Assembly: GCF_963576545.1 (NCBI RefSeq)
Contig: NC_083636.1
Span: 7,691,856 to 7,755,855 of the forward strand
Direction of reading: 5' to 3'
DNA: 64,000 bases
Source: Limanda limanda
Taxonomy: Eukaryota; Chordata; Actinopteri; Pleuronectiformes; Pleuronectidae
Positions within the stretch are counted from its first letter, which is position 1. Each line of letters begins with the position of its first letter. The position numbers and the translations under genes are program-made. Below are positions 58,705 to 64,000 of this stretch, piece after piece. The notes below the pieces were generated by a model, which worked only from the letters and a program-made list of their open reading frames with translations, was not told the DNA's origin and ran no database searches.

Positions 58705-61700
58705 TTTGCTAAGATGGTTCAAGTATATAATTTACAAGCCTATCTGAAATAAAAATGTAATAATTGTTGGGGTGCCCTAAACGTTTGTATTTTGATATAT
58801 GGCTACCTGGTCAATAACCTGTCCTGTTTGCAATGTTTTTATTAAATCTCAAAATCCCTGCATGTAAAAACTGCACAAATCTAGAAACTAAATAAACACA
58901 GAGTCATTGGGTGTTGGGTTAGTAGCATAGAGTTAGTTTGTCACCAGCCTTTCTGCCGGTGCATGTGGAAACCAGTTTGATGAGAGCCGTTAGAGTGAAT
59001 CAAGAAATGAAACACGTGAATCCCTTTGAACTGTACTACAGAATAATCAGATCAAAATTCAATGTGTCTTGTTACTCTTAGCAACACCTTTCACGTTACA
59101 CATAATTACTTGATCCCGCTGTCAATATAAACATATTGGAAAGTTATTCCTGCAGCGGCATCACAATTATAAATTTTGAGGTGATGAAAATGAAATTTGT
59201 CAGAGCTGAGAGTCGGACTGCTGTTCTTTAATCACTATAAGCCAATCCAGAGTCATGGATGTTTCACTAATTTGTCATAGGACCTCCAGGATTTCCAGTC
59301 ATGCCACCTGCATTCAAGTATGTTCAAACACTCTAATTGGATTTTTTCAGCGTTGCCATGACAATAAGTAAATCTCATGCATCTCACCTGAGACAGAGGT
59401 GAAAACAAACGGCAGCTAACACCTTTTGTCGTTTTTCTTTCGCTCCTGCACCCTGATGGGCTGATGTAGTCGTTAAGGAATTGCAGGAAAACACAAATCA
59501 GGGACCGGAGGCCCACAGCAGGGCAGTGTCAGGATTTCAACCCTGCCACAGTAGGAGGGCTGGAACATTTTCCACTTTTCAGCCGCAGACTGCATCAATC
59601 TGCTGAGCGGGAAACACTGAATGATTACGGTGATGTGCTGTCGTCTGCAGTTTGTCTCCAGACTTTGCATTGCTTAGCAGCCAGCCAATACTTAGAGGAC
59701 AGAATAAGTAAGTTTTCATTGCTCTCTATCTGCCTCTCAAATGAAGACAGATTAAACACAAATCCATGTCCTTGTCAGTGACAGTCGTCCTGGGCCGCGC
59801 TCTCGTACCACAACAAATCTATTTTTGCATTCCCCGAGCTGTGGATAAAGTCCGAGGCCTGAGGTCATGTTGACTGAGATGGAAATGTGTTTACGACAGG
59901 CGTAACTGTTTCCCGCTGAACTCGCTGAAATTTGTTATTAAGACAATATTCACACTTCTGGGATGGAAAGAAAAGCCCCCTCCCCTCCAGCAGTTATTCA
60001 GATTTAAGCCAACCTTGTGCTCTCTCTCCACCTCGCATGGCTAACCCAGGCATCAGCACAAAAAAAAAAGCTTTTTATCAGTAGCGGGGCTTTGCCAGGA
60101 AATCATTCATCTATATAATTACCAATCGACAAAAGGCAATTTGTACAGTATCTGATTGCAGGTGAAAGACACCAACAATCAATGTCCCCTATCCATCTTT
60201 TCTTGCAGAATTAAAGTCTTTGGGGTGTTCTCTGTCCCGGCTTTGACTCCCATATGCTCCTGTCCTCACACTCACCAGCACCCCACATCCACCATTTTAT
60301 ATTTGCTTATATTTTGTCCTGTTTTCAATTTATTCTGCTTGTTCATCTGATTCTAACTCTGCCTCCACCCCATCTTTCGTTCCCTCAAACCAACAAATCC
60401 CATTTCTGAGTGAAGGAACACTAGTCAGTTCTTATTTATATTTTTTGTGCAAATTCATAGCATGCACAATGTTGGAAGTGTCAATCAATCACCAGTGTTG
60501 CTCCCTCCCTCCCTCTTCACATGAAAGGTGTCGACCGTTGAGGATTTACTTTAACTACATACATTTACACTTAGGTTAATATGATAATCTGCAGGTCTTC
60601 AGGGCTTCTGAAAGGGTTGTGGTGCGTGCACACCAAATACAAAGTGAAATTAATTGTGCAATGACATAACTAGACAAATGATGTAACGAGACAGTCAGGA
60701 AGAGTTCGCATCGAACTAAGCAGCAGCCGGTAGTTGTCCTCTCATCTGTTCTGGAGGAGAACAAGGAATTCTTGTGTTAGCTTGTGATGGTTGTGTGAGT
60801 GCGGCGAGTAAAGACAAATGATCCCGCAGCACAAAAAGTAATTTAGCCTTTTGTGGGAACAGAGCACTTCAGCAAGAGGTCACTGGACTGCACGCTGTCC
60901 CTGCCTGTGACTGTGACACTTTGACACTTTAACCTCCCCCGGCAAATAACAGACTAACTGTACATATTGCACAATCCCTCCCCTGGTGCTTGGAGTACGT
61001 TACATTTTTTATATTTTACTTTTGTTTCCTGTTTAAATATTTTGTATATTCATACTTGCACATATACACCACAGCGAATTCCGAGCTCAAGAGAAAACAA
61101 ACTGAGCCTGACCTGAACCGGCATTTAGTTTTCTGTGTCTGAACTCGACCTGTTCCTGATGCAGTTTATACAACCTGCACTGAGTTTGTTACTTTCCCCC
61201 CTCACCCTCATGGATATTGCTTGTTTACTGTGATTGCAGACATGTGAATTGAATTTAAAAAATCAGCCCATCCAAAGTGACTGACCTGAACCCAGATATT
61301 TTTCGAACCTGGCCCGACCTGCTGGCTGCTCATGGGTCCATTTCCGCTCCTCTTTGCCCAACGCAACCTTGCAGAATGAAACAACTAATTGAATTTGACT
61401 CTGAACTGGGCATGAAGTATGCTGGTATAGTACTGGTGCTCAGAAGGCGTGGTTACGTAATGAATGATTATTTGATCAAGAGGTCTCTCCAGACGAACTC
61501 AGCCCGGTGACGTGCAGGATGCTGTCCTGTTCCATTAGGAACCAGTTACTCTGCTCAAGTGCACGGCTACAGATGACTGCTCATTGGACTGCACCTGTAA
61601 TGAAATGACAGTGTTGCATGATGGGAAGGGTAAAAGTAACACAAAAGTATCAAACACAAGAATAATAATAATTGCTCTGAGCCTTTGGGGGTCTTGATGA

Positions 61701-64000
61701 AAACAAAACACAGCAGGTAAAAGGTTCTATTTCTGTCTCTGGCGAAGGAAGTATCTCCCAGTAACTTCCACAGTGCAGATCAGTACGTCACTGCTATAGT
61801 GTGTGTGGGATTGTGTGTTTTGTACTGTGTTCTGCGCAGGGACATTTTTTATCATTTGTCAGACGACAGTAGCTCTTTGAGACAATCACAAGGGACAAAT
61901 TTCCCCGAGAAGGGGCAACAATTGCAGCTTGATCTTTTTGAGAGGAGAAAACAGCCTCCTGTGGGCCGGGAGTTACATCCCATTTATTATCATAACAATA
62001 GTAATAACTTCTCATTTATGTGAGGCTTCTCAAAACACAAGCACTTTGGAGGAGGAGAAGCAATTTGAAATAAATAGATTCTATGAAATAGACTTCTGTC
62101 TATGTAGAGTTTACAGTCCCCCGAGCAGTTTTCACTATATACAATTAGATTTCAAACCTTGCCTAAAATTACTTGCTTTTTCCGTGGGTTCCAGGTGATT
62201 GATACCAAGCAGCGAGTAACATTATGCAGCACTGATATGAAAACAGCGAACGTGGCTCAGAGAAATAAGGATAAACATTGTTGTTTGCCGTGATGGATTA
62301 TCTCACTCTGTAGATGTTGTTTTTCATCCCCAACAAGAATGTGGACAGAAGCAAATGGCTTCGTCTGGAGGAGGAAAACCGGCACTCAGACAGAGGTGTT
62401 GAAGAATGCAGGGACGTTGGACACTGGCACCAACTATTCTGTCTTCAAGTCTCCTCTTTTTGGCTGATTTGTTTCCCCCGTATTTATCTGATCTGATCCC
62501 ATAATCCAGGGATTGTAGTCAAGTGTTGCAGCAGGGATATTGTCCTCAGCACAAAAGCATGGAGGCACTTTGGATATTCTGCTTGTTTGCATTTCCACTT
62601 TTACCAGTTTGATGTTGTTACTCTGGATTTCTGAGAGAAATCTGCGGCTGCTGATAATCACTCCCTCACTCACATGCTGAAACACAAGAGCAGCATCTTG
62701 CTGGTTTGGAAAAGCTCCTCAAAGATTAAAGATGTTGCCGGAGGAACATACAAGCAATTACACGGCTACCTGACACAATAACCAACTGAACATATAAAGT
62801 GGATATAAAGTTCAGCTGCACACACAACATGCACGTACACACACTTTGTGAAGAATTGCATCTCCTCTTGTGTAATTCCCTTTTCTCATCTGAGGATGAA
62901 TCCAAACACAAATTGAGAAAATATCATAATCATGGCACCCATATGCAAAACACATGCATGCTGATCCCATTATGTTCCTGTTATCCGCATCCTTTTTATA
63001 TTAACATCATTAAATCTGTGTAAATCAGGAAATCAAGTAGCCATGACAACAAACATGTTCAAATCATCATTTATCCAGCTGTATGCGCGCATTTGTGCAT
63101 GTGTGTGTTTGTGTGTGCGTGCGTGCACATGTATAGGTGGAGGTAAATGATTTGAAAAGATTTTCGTAACCTTGAAAACTTTAAAAGCGGAGCAGTGTCC
63201 TTGTTACTATTAAACAACCTCACTGTGGATATTTCTCTTCCTAGAACATACAGTACTATCATTTCAATGAAATGTTACTAATGTCTGTGGATAAAACTGC
63301 AGGTTGGACACAGAAATCTAAAAACCTGGGCATATATACCAAGGATCTACAAGGAACTGTCCTGTCACCTTGAATACAATTGTGGATTTCTCTGGCTCTA
63401 AACATTTTGGGTAATATGAGTACGCAATTCAACAAAATGTATAACATAGTTCTAGTCACTTTACACATTTTAATGAAGAATCGTTACATATACCATCTTT
63501 GAGTTTGAACTATGTGTAATTTCTAACCTGGAAAATGAAAAAAACTGCAACATACGTTCACATTATTTGTTTTTAATACTGTTATTCCAACCCAATGCAC
63601 AACCAGAGAGAGAATGACAGCCACAGCTTCACAGTCCATATCACTTATTTGTGTGTGTGTATGTATGTGCAATTTCACTCAGTATGAATCCACAATATAT
63701 ATATATATATATGGAATGAATCTTTTTATCCGAGGTGGGATGTGTCTCTGGCTGATGATAAGAGCGCCGGCTCAACCTGTGGCCTCCTGTCACGGCTCTG
63801 CGCCGATATCTGCCGGGATGAAGGTGACTGAGGATGACAGTCGACCAAATGCCTTTTCACCTGCAGCTGATTTCTGAAACACAAACTGCCGGCTGTAGAC
63901 AAATGGGAGCGGGGACATGGCAATTACGCTGCGAGTGACCTTCAGCTCGTGCTCTGCGGTGGAGCCGACGCGCACTCCCATGTTTTGGCACCTCGTACCT
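58705..64000. other. Intergenic sequence to the window end, no gene supported
   Basis: GC-richer stretches at 59500-60070 and 63740-64000 may be regulatory. 60900-61080 has an AT-rich look similar to LINE 3' UTRs, not identified. An (AT)9 tract lies at 63695-63712. An open minus-strand frame at 63790-63981 reaching the window edge is discussed among the rejected items. Confidence 0.45.
63695..63712. repeat. (AT)9 microsatellite
   Basis: Alternating AT, uninterrupted. Confidence 0.95.

Noticed and set aside
63790..64000. Minus-strand open frame reaching the window edge, ending in GCTGCAG followed by GTGAAAAG, a possible splice donor
   Set aside because: The product (VGSTAEHELKVTRSVIAMS...) matches nothing I recognise, the acceptor side is outside the window and codon usage gives no clear signal; it could equally be conserved non-coding DNA.

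Overview
The window is nuclear DNA from a ray-finned (teleost) fish. The evidence is one intron-split vertebrate solute-carrier gene, long perfect GT/CA microsatellites, a Tc1-type transposon, CR1/L2-type LINE relics, hAT-type MITEs and several dispersed repeats of the kind common in percomorph genomes. I see no bacterial, organellar or intact viral genes.

Layout: 1-3757 is non-coding, presumably upstream or 5'-UTR intron sequence. 3758-12668 holds the only gene I can support, a complete coding region for monocarboxylate transporter 2 (slc16a7/MCT2) on the + strand. It has four coding exons (3787-3997, 10134-10277, 11035-11838, 12388-12668), all introns in phase 1 with GT-AG borders, and encodes 479 residues. 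Its 3' UTR probably runs to about 14.0 kb. From there to 64 kb (about 50 kb) I find no further exon. This is intergenic sequence, or the intron of a gene whose exons lie outside, with scattered GC-richer islands that may be regulatory.

Repeats in the non-coding part: a hAT-type MITE (15.05-15.33 kb), a palindromic hairpin with 45-bp arms (16.76-16.89 kb), a diverged pair of related blocks (18.8 and 23.1 kb), a second hAT-type MITE (26.3 kb), a decayed LINE on the minus strand (36.3-37.7 kb), a 5'-truncated LINE on the plus strand (44.9-45.96 kb), a SINE-like element (48.4-48.7 kb), a LINE 3' relic (54.45-54.6 kb), and a Tc1-like transposon with matching ends but a dead transposase (57.13-58.70 kb).

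The most unusual structure is at 54711-55479. It is an array of ten 48-bp hairpins plus a half unit, at fixed spacings of 79 or 67 bp set by two linker types. The one regular mismatch in the stem becomes a G.U wobble when read as minus-strand RNA. I do not recognise this family.
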